A DNA stretch of 34,599 nt from Planctomycetia bacterium. GTDB lineage: Bacteria; Planctomycetota; Planctomycetia; Pirellulales; JALHLM01. Location: positions 1-34,599 of the forward strand of contig JAWXBP010000488.1 of assembly GCA_034440135.1 (NCBI GenBank), written 5' to 3'. Position 1 is the stretch's first letter, and every line of letters begins with the position of its first letter. Shown here in pieces: positions 16,743 to 26,200 of the stretch. A model generated the notes under the pieces. The model was not told the origin of the DNA, searched no databases, and saw nothing but the letters and a program-made list of their open reading frames with translations. The position numbers and the translations under genes are program-made.

Positions 16743-19286
16743 ATGAAACAATCCCAGTCCGCCGGCGCCGCGTCTGACGTGGTGCGATTGCCCGACGGAT
16801 ACTGCGGGCTGTCCGGGCATTTCGATGAAGCCGTCGACGCCAAAGGGGAAGTGCGCGCGGCCTGGCGTGGGTGGGCTTCTGCGTTGGCCGGAGCTCGCCT
16901 CGACGACTTGCAGGCGCGGGACGACATGTGCCGGCGTTTGTTGCGCGAATACGGCGTGACGTACAATCCGCCTGGCACCGACATGGAACTGGAGCGCCCC
17001 TGGCTGCTCGATTCCTGGCCCGTGGTGATCGACGCGCGGGAATGGACCGAACTCAGCCGCGCGGTCAGTCAGCGCGCGCGGTTGCTGAACCATGTGCTGG
17101 CCGATATCTACGGCCCGCGCGAATTGTTCTTGTCCGGCGATTTGCCGCCGGAAATCGTGTTCGCCAATCCGGCCTTCTTGCGCGCCGCGGCCGGCATTCA
17201 ACCCGCCGATGGCGTGCACCTGGCGACGTATGCGGTCGACGTCGCGCGCTCGCCCGACGGGCACTGGTGGGTCGTCTCCGACCGCACCGACACGCCCGCA
17301 GGCGCCGGCTACGCGTTGGAAAATCGTATCGTGCTCAGTCGCGTCTATCCCGATTTAGTACGCGACCTGCGCGTGAAGCGACTCGCGAAGTTCTTCGGAC
17401 AAATGCGCGATACGCTGTTGGCGATGGCGCCAGCCGGCACGGAAGAACCTCGCGTGGTGATTCTGACGCCCGGACCGTACAGTTCCACGTACTTCGAGCA
17501 AGCGTATCTCGCGCGCTACCTGGGATTCACGCTGGTCGAAGGGAGCGATCTCACCGTTCGCGATCAGGGCGTGTTTCTCAAGACATTGAGCGGTCTTCTG
17601 CCGGTGCATGTGATTCTGCGGCGCGTGGAAAGCAATTTTTGCGATCCGCTGGAGCTGCGGGAAGACTCGCTGCTCGGCGTCCCGGGGTTGTTGCAGGCAG
17701 TGCGCGCAGGCAAAGTGACGATCGCCAATCCGCTGGGGGCCGGCGTAGTGGAATCGCCGGCTCTGTTGCCGTTTTTGCCGAGCTTGTGCGAACGCCTACT
17801 TGGAGAACCACTACTGATGCCACCGGTGGCCACCTGGTGGTGCGGACAGGAGGCGGCGCTCGATGAAGTCATTCAAAACCTCGATCAGGTGGTGATCAAA
17901 AAGGCCTATCCACGGCGCGACGCGCCGTCCGTGCGGGCCACGAAGGAAACCAAGGACGCGTTGATCGCCGAGTTGCGCGCGCGGCCGCAGTTGTACGTTG
18001 GGCAGGAATTCGTCGAACTCTCCACCGCGCCGGCCTGGCAGGAAGGGCGGTTGCAGCCGCGGCATCTGATGTTGCGGCTGTATGCGATTTCGACCGGCGA
18101 CGGCGGATACCGCGTGATGCCCGGCGCGTTGGCGCGCGTGGCGGAGACCGCGGAATCGGTCATCATGACCGAACAGACCGGCGGCGGCACCAAGGACGTT
18201 TGGGTGCTTGGCGCGGCGGAGGATCATGCCACGTTGTTGCCGACGGGAAATCGCGTCGCGGCCCTCAGCCGCGCCGGCTTCGCGCTCCCTTCGCGATTGG
18301 CCGATGATTTGTTTTGGCTGGGGCGCTACCTGGAGCGGATCGAATTCGGCGCGCGCATGACGCGTTGCTTGTTGCATCGCCTGACCGATCAGACCGAGCA
18401 CGGGCAATTGGACGAGTTGGGTTGCTTTGCCGAATTGCTGGTCGCGCACGGTCGGCTCGAGCCGGCCGATCTGGCGACGACCGCGTGGACGCCGGAGCAG
18501 ATTTCCCGATTGATTCATCGCGCCGCGTTCGACGAATCGAACTCCGGCGCGGTCACGGCAGACGTCGGCCGCGTACACAGAATCGGCATGTCGGTGCGCG
18601 ATCGCCTCGCGGTCGACGCTTGGCGCACGCTCTGCACGATGCGGGACGATCTGCGTCCCTTGGCGCGGCGCAAAGCGAACTCCTCCGACGCGCAACTCGC
18701 GGCGCTGGATCAACTACTGGCGCGCCTTTCGATGCTTAGCGGCCACTCGATGGACGGGATGACCCGTGACAAAGGCTGGCAATTCCTGGAGATTGGCCGC
18801 CGCCTGGAGCGGGCCGCCGACCTTTGCGATCTCTTGCGTTTCGGCATGGCGATGGCGAGCGAGGATGAAAGCCCGCGGCTGCTGGCGATGTTGGAAATCG
18901 CCAATAGCGCCATGACCTATCGTTCGCGCTACGTCTTCGGGCCCGATCCCGCGCCAGTGCTGGACTTGCTGCTGGCGGACGAAGGCAATCCGCGCTCGGC
19001 GGTGTTTCAGTTGGCCGCGCTGTATCAACACTTGAAGGCCATTCAGCCGACCAGGAAGGGCGAGCCGCGCTCCTCGGAGCTGCGAATGGTGACGTCGATC
19101 TTCTCCGAAGTGCGGCTGGTGGACGTCGATTCGCTCGTGCTCGTGGTCCGCAACGGGCGACGCTTGCGATTGATGACGCTGCTGCGGCGCATGACGCGCA
19201 CGATGGAGGCATTATCGCAAACCTTGACGCGCACCTACCTCACGCACGTACAACCGACGCGGCCGATGGCGGGGGGCGGACCATGA
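16743..19286 (+). CDS. circularly permuted ATP-grasp and alpha-E domain fusion protein
   Basis: The 847-residue product joins two modules often encoded separately. Residues about 85-490 are a circularly permuted ATP-grasp type 2 ligase (PF14403, formerly DUF404/DUF407). Recognisable blocks are YNPPGTDMELERPWLLD (74-90), GYALENRIVLSRVYPDL, LTPGPYSSTYFEQAYLARYLG, ANPLGAGVVESPALLPFLP and QVVIKKAYPRRDAP. Residues about 515-835 form the alpha-helical alpha-E domain (PF04168, DUF403), beginning LPSRLADDLFWLGRYLERIE. The family is predicted to make amide or peptide-like bonds using ATP, and the alpha-E domain is a near-obligate partner. The gene lies 227 bp downstream of the transglutaminase-DUF2126 gene, and its stop overlaps the next start by 4 bp (ATGA), which indicates translational coupling. 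No clear Shine-Dalgarno is seen before the ATG. It appears full length. Confidence 0.87.
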   Translation: MKQSQSAGAASDVVRLPDGYCGLSGHFDEAVDAKGEVRAAWRGWASALAGARLDDLQARDDMCRRLLREYGVTYNPPGTDMELERPWLLDSWPVVIDAREWTELSRAVSQRARLLNHVLADIYGPRELFLSGDLPPEIVFANPAFLRAAAGIQPADGVHLATYAVDVARSPDGHWWVVSDRTDTPAGAGYALENRIVLSRVYPDLVRDLRVKRLAKFFGQMRDTLLAMAPAGTEEPRVVILTPGPYSSTYFEQAYLARYLGFTLVEGSDLTVRDQGVFLKTLSGLLPVHVILRRVESNFCDPLELREDSLLGVPGLLQAVRAGKVTIANPLGAGVVESPALLPFLPSLCERLLGEPLLMPPVATWWCGQEAALDEVIQNLDQVVIKKAYPRRDAPSVRATKETKDALIAELRARPQLYVGQEFVELSTAPAWQEGRLQPRHLMLRLYAISTGDGGYRVMPGALARVAETAESVIMTEQTGGGTKDVWVLGAAEDHATLLPTGNRVAALSRAGFALPSRLADDLFWLGRYLERIEFGARMTRCLLHRLTDQTEHGQLDELGCFAELLVAHGRLEPADLATTAWTPEQISRLIHRAAFDESNSGAVTADVGRVHRIGMSVRDRLAVDAWRTLCTMRDDLRPLARRKANSSDAQLAALDQLLARLSMLSGHSMDGMTRDKGWQFLEIGRRLERAADLCDLLRFGMAMASEDESPRLLAMLEIANSAMTYRSRYVFGPDPAPVLDLLLADEGNPRSAVFQLAALYQHLKAIQPTRKGEPRSSELRMVTSIFSEVRLVDVDSLVLVVRNGRRLRLMTLLRRMTRTMEALSQTLTRTYLTHVQPTRPMAGGGP

Positions 19287-20155
19287 AATACCGCGTGCGC
19301 CACCGCACCGAGTATCTTTACGCTACGCCGGCCGACGCCTGCCACAACGTCCTGCGCCTGACGCCGCGCACGTTTGACGGCCAGACTTGCCTGGAGCATC
19401 GGCTGGAGGTGGATCCGGCGCCGACGACGCTGCACGACTACCCTGACTATTTTGGAAACCAGGTTCGCAGCTTCGCAATCTACGCGCCGCATGCGCAACT
19501 GACGATCGCGAGCGAGAGCCTGGTGGAAGTTGAGCGAGCAGACGTGTCGGCGCTCGACGATTCGGAGCCTTGGGAAGTGACGGCGCGGCTGTTGCGCACG
19601 ACGAACGATGCGGCGACCGTCGATGCGCTGGAGTACATTTTCGATTCGCCCTACATCCGCGTGAGCGAACGGCTGCGCGAGCTGGCCGAAGCGCATTTCG
19701 AGGCGAATGCGCCGATCCTATCGGCGGCGTTTGCACTGACGCGGATGATTTTCGAAGAGTTTCAGTTCGATTCCACGGCAACGACGATTGATACCTCGAC
19801 CGAAGACGTGCTCGATAAACGGCGCGGCGTTTGCCAGGACTTTGCCCATCTGCAAATCGGCTGCCTCCGCTCGCTCGGTCTGGCCTGCCGCTACGTCAGC
19901 GGTTATCTGCGCACCGATCCCGCCCCCGGTCATGCGCGGCTGGAAGGCGCCGACGCCTCGCACGCCTGGGTCAGCGTCTATTCACCGCGGCAAGGCTGGG
20001 TCGACTTCGATCCCACGAACGGCTGCCTGGCCGACGAACGCCATATCACGATCGGCTGGGGCCGAGACTTCCACGACATCAGCCCTGTGAAAGGCGTCGT
20101 CCTCGGCGGCGGGAAATCGCAACTGCAAGTCGCGGTCGATGTCTTGCCGATTTGA
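19283..20155 (+). CDS. transglutaminase family protein (stand-alone)
   Basis: The 290-residue protein begins MKYRVRHRTEYLY, the usual opening of the bacterial transglutaminase N-terminal domain (PF08379, about 1-80). A papain-like core (PF01841, about 150-250) follows with a complete triad: C184 (RRGVCQDFAHL), H227 (ASHAWVSV) and D243 (DFDPTNG). In these operons such enzymes are predicted proteases or peptidases, or amide-transfer enzymes, acting on the amidoligase product. It is cytosolic, since there is no signal peptide. Its ATG lies within the last codons of the ATP-grasp gene (4-bp overlap), so the two are made together. It is the second papain-like transglutaminase of the operon, the first being fused to DUF2126. 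Confidence 0.88.
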   Translation: MKYRVRHRTEYLYATPADACHNVLRLTPRTFDGQTCLEHRLEVDPAPTTLHDYPDYFGNQVRSFAIYAPHAQLTIASESLVEVERADVSALDDSEPWEVTARLLRTTNDAATVDALEYIFDSPYIRVSERLRELAEAHFEANAPILSAAFALTRMIFEEFQFDSTATTIDTSTEDVLDKRRGVCQDFAHLQIGCLRSLGLACRYVSGYLRTDPAPGHARLEGADASHAWVSVYSPRQGWVDFDPTNGCLADERHITIGWGRDFHDISPVKGVVLGGGKSQLQVAVDVLPI

Positions 20156-20517
20156 CGGCGAGCATCGCGCACACTTAGCCGTTAGCGCCAGCGAGGCGGA
20201 GTGGACGTTGTGTACGGCGAAGGTTCGAGCCCTCAGTTGCTTGATTGCGGAGCAACCGAGAGTTTCATCTCAGGTCTGCATGCGACGTCAGCTCTCTCTC
20301 GCTGGCGCTGCGGGCTGCTGTTGGACCATCCTACCAGTCGACGGAGGTTTAGGTAAACGGCGACGATTGGGACGATCCGTCGCCGGTCGCTGCCCCATGA
20401 TCTCTCACGTTGCCGAGACTCTCGGGACGATGACGTTTATATCGGATTGCGCGCCTGCGGAAGTGTTGCCGGAAAGGGCGCGTACGACAGCCATTGAGAC
20501 TGCCAGAAGGGCTTTTG
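20156..20517. other. noncoding spacer downstream of the amidoligase operon
   Basis: This 362-bp region has no convincing gene. It contains an inverted pair of 12-bp arms (20184-20195 and 20298-20309, AGCGCCAGCGAG) separated by 102 bp, which may be another dispersed repeat. Plus-strand frames crossing the region are not family-like and run into the next gene out of frame. No clear promoter for the downstream gene was found. Confidence 0.5.
20184..20309. repeat. 12-bp inverted repeat with 102-bp spacer
   Basis: The arms 20184-20195 and 20298-20309 are exact reverse complements (AGCGCCAGCGAG / CTCGCTGGCGCT). The spacing is too wide for a terminator. It is probably a dispersed intergenic repeat. 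Confidence 0.5.
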
Positions 20518-21678
20518 ATGACCGCCAGGATCGGACCATGGATCGCCGCCGCGGTGATGGGCGCCGTTGCGCTCCTGGTCTGTCTGTGCCTAGCCGAATT
20601 CGTTCCCGTCGCATATAGCGCCTCGGGCCGAGTCCGGGTTCCGCGAGCCGCGCTACGGTCCTTGGACGAATTCTGGCCCGACGCTTCGCGCGTGAATCGC
20701 TGGCTCGCTCAGCCACTGCCGGTACGGCCGATCGTCGAAGCCAAACTGACCGGCGACGAAGAACATCCGCCGCAAATCGTCGTCGCGGCGCGCGGACCCG
20801 ACGCGGAAGCGGTGACTATCTCCGTGAACGAAGTGCTCGACGCCGCCCATTTCGAGCTGCGCGGCGAAGGCCTGCGGTTTACGGACGAGCGTCATCGCGC
20901 GCTGTTGACGTTGCTACATCACGCCCGCGCCGAGCGCGCCCGGGCGCAACGACAACTCGATGAACACGTCGCCCAGCGATTGAAGGCGTCGCCGGAAACG
21001 CCGCCCGCGACGCCGGTAGTGATGCCGCCGCAACCGGTTGTCGCGCCTCCGGTTCAAGCTCCGATCGTAGAGCGGCGCAATCCCCTGTGGGACGACCTCG
21101 CCCGGCACGTCGGCGAGTTGGAAGGACGGCGCGCTGGCTTGCTGCTGACAATGACTCCGGCGCATCCGGTCATCCGTGACTTGGACTGGCGATTGGCACA
21201 GTTGCGCGATCAGTTGCATTCCAGCCCGGAATTCACAGGGGGCGCGAATCAGCAGATCGTCAACCAGCTACCTCCGGTCATCGCGGACACGCAGCCAGCC
21301 CTGCCGCGAGTTGCTCCACCAGTCCCTGCACCTGCACCATCCGACGGCGAAGCGCTGCGGGAGTTGCGCAAACGCGTCGCGGCGGCGGATCGGCAACTTG
21401 GGATCGCGGTGCAACAAGAACGCGACGCCTGGCAAGAGCTTTCCGCCTTACGCACCGAGCTGCAAACCTGCGTCACGAGCGCCGTCATTCCGACGCAACC
21501 GGATGAATCAATGGGTCGCGAGCAAATCCGTTGGGGCGGGGCCCTCTTGGCCCTGTCACTGGCAGGCGCGACCTTCTGGCGCAAGCAACCGCGCCGCAAA
21601 GTGCTCCGCAGCACGGAAGAAGTCCGCCGCACTCTCGGCGTGCCCGTCCTCGGCAAGTTTTCGACGCTCGGCCGGTAA
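20518..21678 (+). CDS. Wzz/GumC-like polysaccharide chain-length determinant protein without kinase domain
   Basis: The 386-residue product starts at the ATG at 20518, preceded by AGAAGGG (20505-20511); an in-frame start 24 bp upstream is less likely. It has the layout of polysaccharide co-polymerases: a transmembrane helix near the N-terminus (about 8-27), a long periplasmic region with coiled-coil stretches (about 115-150 and 275-320) and a Pro-rich break (about 155-185), and a second transmembrane helix (about 338-354). The segment MTPAHPVIRDLDWRLAQLRDQL-like at about 215 matches the conserved 'T..HP.i..l...i..L' of this class. The tail RRTLGVPVLGKF resembles the linker before BY-kinase domains, but the protein ends there without Walker motifs. 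It probably helps set the chain length of an exported polysaccharide. No other polysaccharide-assembly genes are next to it. Confidence 0.7.
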   Translation: MTARIGPWIAAAVMGAVALLVCLCLAEFVPVAYSASGRVRVPRAALRSLDEFWPDASRVNRWLAQPLPVRPIVEAKLTGDEEHPPQIVVAARGPDAEAVTISVNEVLDAAHFELRGEGLRFTDERHRALLTLLHHARAERARAQRQLDEHVAQRLKASPETPPATPVVMPPQPVVAPPVQAPIVERRNPLWDDLARHVGELEGRRAGLLLTMTPAHPVIRDLDWRLAQLRDQLHSSPEFTGGANQQIVNQLPPVIADTQPALPRVAPPVPAPAPSDGEALRELRKRVAAADRQLGIAVQQERDAWQELSALRTELQTCVTSAVIPTQPDESMGREQIRWGGALLALSLAGATFWRKQPRRKVLRSTEEVRRTLGVPVLGKFSTLGR

Positions 21679-22045
21679 ACGGCGGCTAGTGCGATTGAAC
21701 CTTGGAGGCGCCGAGGGACGGCGCATTTAACCGCAAAAAACGCGAACAACACGAATGGGATCAGCGGCAGAGTGGAGAATTTGAAAGCTCGAAGGGCGGG
21801 CCGCGCCTATGAGCGGCGTCTGTTGTTCGAACGCCTCGATTAACGCGAGATTCGCTTTACCTGTGAAACGTAAGGCCCGCCGGATCAAGAAGCGGCGGGC
21901 CTTCGCTGGCACATTTACGGTTGATCCAAATTCGGAACGCGGTTGACGCGTCACTAGATCTATTTCGCGCGCGGCCCGCCCTACGCTTTCTCCTCGCCCG
22001 AGCCGCCTTCCCTCCGCGCTTCCGCGGTTCCACTTGCAAAGTCGT
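21679..22045. other. convergent intergenic region with nested inverted repeats
   Basis: These 367 bp separate two convergent genes and hold no gene that I can support. They contain an outer 14-bp inverted pair (21793-21806 and 21969-21982, AGGGCGGGCCGCGC) and an inner hairpin at 21872-21903 that is probably a shared terminator. Confidence 0.6.
21872..21903. terminator. bidirectional hairpin terminator between convergent genes
   Basis: A perfect 11-bp stem AAGGCCCGCCG / CGGCGGGCCTT (21872-21882 and 21893-21903) surrounds a 10-nt loop. The A/T ends of the stem and its place between two convergent genes suit a terminator working in both directions, although the U-tract is short. Confidence 0.65.
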
Positions 22046-22714
22046 CTACGGGATCAGGAAGATCAGGCCGGTCACCGCGGCGCCTTCCACCAGAGCCGCG
22101 TCCCAGCGGAGGGGCGGGCGGTGGATTTGGAACGGCGTGTAGCTGCCGGGGCGTGCTTGGCCGAGCGTATAGATGCAGGTGCCGGGGCGATCGACCGCCA
22201 TCTTGTACGGCAGCAGCGGCAGCGTGCTGAAAAAGTGCGCCCCGGAGACTGCCGGTTGCAGGACGCCCAGCGAATAGCCGTAGCGTTCCAGATTCACTTC
22301 TTCGAAGTACAACGGGCCGTGGCAGAACGCCGAGGCTTGCCAGTAGTAGCCGTAGCTCCAACCCATGGCTTCGAGATTTGGCTGATCCGTATACTCGCCC
22401 GCCGCTTCCATGTAAGGGGCGGCGACGTTCTCGGGAAAATCTCCCGCCGGCGCGGCGGTGTCGAGCGTCACGGCGCCGATGGGTTTCAGATCCCAAGCCT
22501 CGGCCGAGGGCAGCGGGCGCGGCTCTGAGCCGGCCGGCAATTCTTCCAGCGCGGTGTCGTCAGCTTGCGCGGCCGATTGCACGGGAGACGCGGCCGTCCC
22601 GGGACCGAGGATGCGCAGCCGGTTGGGCTCGCCCGCGGCGGCCATTCCCGACCAGGCGATGGCCAGCAACATCATCTCCAACCGCAGCGACATCCAGCGC
22701 CGACCCGTTGCCAT
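22046..22714 (-). CDS. planctomycete-type secreted protein of unknown function
   Basis: The 222-residue product starts at the ATG at 22714, preceded by GGAGG (22724-22728) at 9-nt spacing; an upstream in-frame start at 22744 would add 10 residues and is less well placed. Residues 1-27 are a signal peptide (MATGRRWMSLRLEMMLLAIA, then AAA). A low-complexity acidic/Pro linker follows, then a compact Trp/Tyr-rich domain with AFCHGPLYFEEVNLERYG, SGAHFFSTLPLLPYKM and ARPGSYTPFQ. I recognise this pattern from planctomycete proteins annotated as hypothetical, but I know of no function. A final hydrophobic stretch (ALVEGAAVTGLIFLIP) ends the protein and could be a membrane anchor. It is transcribed away from the PKD operon. 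Confidence 0.75.
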   Translation of the reverse strand: MATGRRWMSLRLEMMLLAIAWSGMAAAGEPNRLRILGPGTAASPVQSAAQADDTALEELPAGSEPRPLPSAEAWDLKPIGAVTLDTAAPAGDFPENVAAPYMEAAGEYTDQPNLEAMGWSYGYYWQASAFCHGPLYFEEVNLERYGYSLGVLQPAVSGAHFFSTLPLLPYKMAVDRPGTCIYTLGQARPGSYTPFQIHRPPLRWDAALVEGAAVTGLIFLIP

Positions 22715-23210
22715 GCGAACCATCCTCCCTGACAACCAGCGCACCGTGGTACAGGCGGCGCGTCGCGATCCATCGCTAGCGGAGGTACAAACGCTCCGCT
22801 TGGCATACGTGTTTTCGTCGCCCCACGTCGCAACGCATTGACGGACGGCGTCGCGGCCGTTCGACCGTTGTCAGGCGTTCGCACGGAATTGCAGGCTCAG
22901 GCGTTGCCACGCGCGCTGCCGGAATGACCGGACAACCGGGTCTTGCGGGCTATACCGGCCGCACCGCGTGCGAGCGCAGGATTATGCCGCGTGGCGAAAC
23001 CGGAGGATCGAGCGCAGTGAGCGGAAGCCGTGCTCTCTGCGGTGAATCCTCTGCCACAGCGCCGATGGCGCAAAGACGGCCGGGCGTAGCGAATATTTGA
23101 CACTTTCCGCAAATCTTCGTGATAATGAATCTTCCGGGGCGCGACGGACGAAGCTTTCTGTTACGGGCTGCCGCGCAACGCTCACGCTGCGCCCGCTCCG
23201 GCAAACCTTG
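22715..23210. other. divergent promoter region between the secreted protein and the PKD operon
   Basis: This roughly 500-bp region separates divergent genes. It holds a good plus-strand promoter at 23097-23126 and the ribosome site of the minus-strand gene at 22724-22728. No minus-strand promoter was clear, and no small gene could be supported. Confidence 0.55.
23097..23126 (+). promoter_or_regulatory. near-consensus sigma70-type promoter of the PKD/kinase operon
   Basis: TTGACA (23097-23102, exact consensus) is followed after 18 nt by GATAAT (23121-23126; TGATAA one base earlier gives 17-nt spacing). Transcription would start near 23133, about 80-100 nt before the candidate start codons. 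This also rules out the in-frame TTG at 23097 as a start, because it is the -35 box. Confidence 0.65.
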
Positions 23211-26200
23211 ATGATTCTCCGGGAGATAGTGCCCGTGCATTGGCGCTCTTGGGTTCGCGACGGCTGGCTCGGCACGCAACTGGGCCTCCGGAAGCGTCGC
23301 CCCGTGCGGGACGACGGCCGAGTTCGCGGCTGGCGCGTGCGCCGGCTGGAGGAGCGCCGCGTCCTGTCGGTCACGTCCGTCGAAGCCGGTCCGAATCAGG
23401 CCGGCGTCAACGAGGGGTCGGAGGTCGACGTCAATGCGACGTTCGAAGACGACGACGTCCCGGGCAACAATCCGCACACGGCGACGATCGACTGGGGCGA
23501 CGGCAGCACCGCAACGGCAGGCGTCATCGACGAGCCGAACGGCGGCAATGACGGCGAGGTGACTGGTTCGCACTTCTATGCCGACGATGGCATTTATACC
23601 GTGACGGTGACCGTCACGGGCGACGACGGCACTTTCCAGAGCGATACCTTTACGGTCACGGTCGTGAATGTGAACCCGACTGTTACCGCGACGACCAATC
23701 GCACGGTCGACGAAGGGACGCCGATCTCGATCACCAATATCGGCACGATTACCGATCCCGGCTACGACACGCCTCCGGCTGGTGGCGGAGTGGACGAGAC
23801 GTTTACGTTCACGATCGATTGGGGCGACGGTTCCACGGATAGCGCCGGCACGGCGGACATCGACGACGTTGGCGGCCCCGGCGATTTGACGAACGGCTCC
23901 TTTGACGGCAGTCACGAGTACGCCGACGACGGCGTCTATACCGTCACGATCACCGTCACGGACGACAACGGCGGGACCGACACGGATACCTTCACGATCA
24001 CCGTAAACAACGTCGCGCCCACGCTGACGGCCACGACGGATCGCACCACCGACGAAGGAACGCCGATTTCGATCACCAATATCGGCACCTTCACCGATCC
24101 CGGCTACGACACGCCCCCGGCCGGCGGCGTGGTGGATGAGACATTCACGTTCACGATTGACTGGGGCGACGGCTCGACCGACAGTGCCGGCACGGCGACG
24201 GTCGACGACATCGGCGGCGTCGGTGATTTGACGGACGGTTCGTTCGACGGCAGCCACGAATACGCCGACGACGGCATTTACACCGTGACCTTGACGATCA
24301 CGGACGATGACGGCGATTCCGATACGGCGACGTTCACGATCACCGTCAGCAACATCGCTCCCACGCTGACCGTCGCGACCGATCGCAGCACCGACGAAGG
24401 GACGCCGGTATCGATCCAGGATATCGGCACGTTCACCGATCCTGGCTACGACACGCCCCCGGCCGGCGGCGCGGTGAATGAAACCTTCACCTTCACGATC
24501 GACTGGGGCGATGGCTCGACCGACAGCGCGGGCACGGCGACGATCGACACGGCCGGCGGCGTCGGCGTGCTGACGCAAGGCTCGTTCGACGGCAGCCACG
24601 AGTATGCCGACGACGGCATTTACACGGTCACGGTCACGATCACCGACGACGACGGCGGGACTGACACGGAGACGTTCACGATCACCGTGAACAACGTCGC
24701 GCCGACGTTGACGGTCGTCACCGACCGCACGACCGATGAAGGCACGCAGGTCTCGATCACCAATATCGGCGCGTTCACCGACCCCGGTTATGACACGCCT
24801 CCGGCCGGCGGCGCGGTCAACGAGACGTTCACGTTCACCATCGATTGGGGCGACGGCACGACCGACAGCGCCGGCACGGCGACTATTGACGACGTCGGCG
24901 GCGTCGGCGATTTGACCGACGGTTCCTTCGAAGGCAGCCACACCTATGCTGACGACGGCACCTACACGGTCACCGTCACGATCACGGATGACGACGGCGG
25001 GACCGACACGGAAACATTCACGATCACCGTGAACAATGTGGCGCCGACGTTAACGGTGAGCAACCGCACGACCGACGAAGGTACGCAGGCGACGTTCACG
25101 AACATCGGGTCGTTCACGGATCCAGGCTTCAACAATCCATCGAACCCGATTCCCGGCGGCGAAACGAGCGAGACGTTCACTTACACGATCGATTGGGGCG
25201 ACGGCACGGCGGGAAGCGCCGGTTCCGCGACGATCGATGATGTCGGCGGCGCGGGCGATACGACGGACGGGTCGTTCGATGGCAGCCACACCTATGCCGA
25301 CAACGGCATGTATACCGTCACCGTTACCGTCTTCGACGACGACGGCGGCCAGCACCAGCGCACGTTTACGATCACCGTCGCCAACGTCGATCCGACGCTG
25401 ACCGTGGTTGGCAACCAGGTCGGCACCGAAGACACGCCGATTTCGATCACCAACATCGGTACGTTCACCGACCCCGGTTTCGACAATCCGTCGAACCCAT
25501 TGCCCGGTGAGCAAACCGAGACCTTCACCTTCGAGATCGATTGGGGCGACGGTTCGATGGACAGCGCGGGCTCGGCCACGATCGACACGCCGGGCGGAAT
25601 TGGCGTGTTGACCGCCGGCTCGTTTGACGGCAGCCACACCTACACGACGGGCGGCAATTTCACCGTCACCGTGACGGTCTTCGACGACGACGGCGGATTC
25701 CATACGCAGACGTTCGAGATCAACGTCGCAGGCATCCCGCCGGTGTTGAACGTGATTGGCAATCAGAGCACCAACGAAGGGACGCAAATTGCGCTGAATC
25801 CCGTCGGTAACTACACCAACGTCGATCCGAACGCCACGCACACGGCCACGATCGACTGGGGGGACGGCACTACGACGCCAGGTACGATCGCGGAAGGAGG
25901 CGGCGCGGGCACGATTTCCGGCAGCCACACTTACGCCGACAACGGCATCTATACCGTCACCGTCACGGTCTTCGACGACGACAACGATTCCGATTCCGGG
26001 CAGTTCACGATCACCGTCGCCAACGTCGCGCCCACGCTGGCCGTAGTCGTCAATCAGGCGTCAAACGAAGGCGCTCAGGTGTTGCTCATCGACATCGGCA
26101 CATTCACCGATCCTGGCTTCGATACGCCGCCCGCCGGCGGCGCTGTGAATGAGACGTTCACGTTCTCGATCGACTGGGGCGACGGCACGACCAGCAGTAA

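Noticed and set aside
20139-20618. 159-codon plus-strand frame bridging the amidoligase operon and the Wzz-like gene
   Set aside because: It overlaps both real genes in another frame, is Arg-rich and has no domain.
22950-24941. 663-codon minus-strand open frame, and a similar one at 26061-27677
   Set aside because: They are antisense shadows of the PKD repeats. Their repeated 'GDRDRR' pattern follows the repeat period of the real gene.
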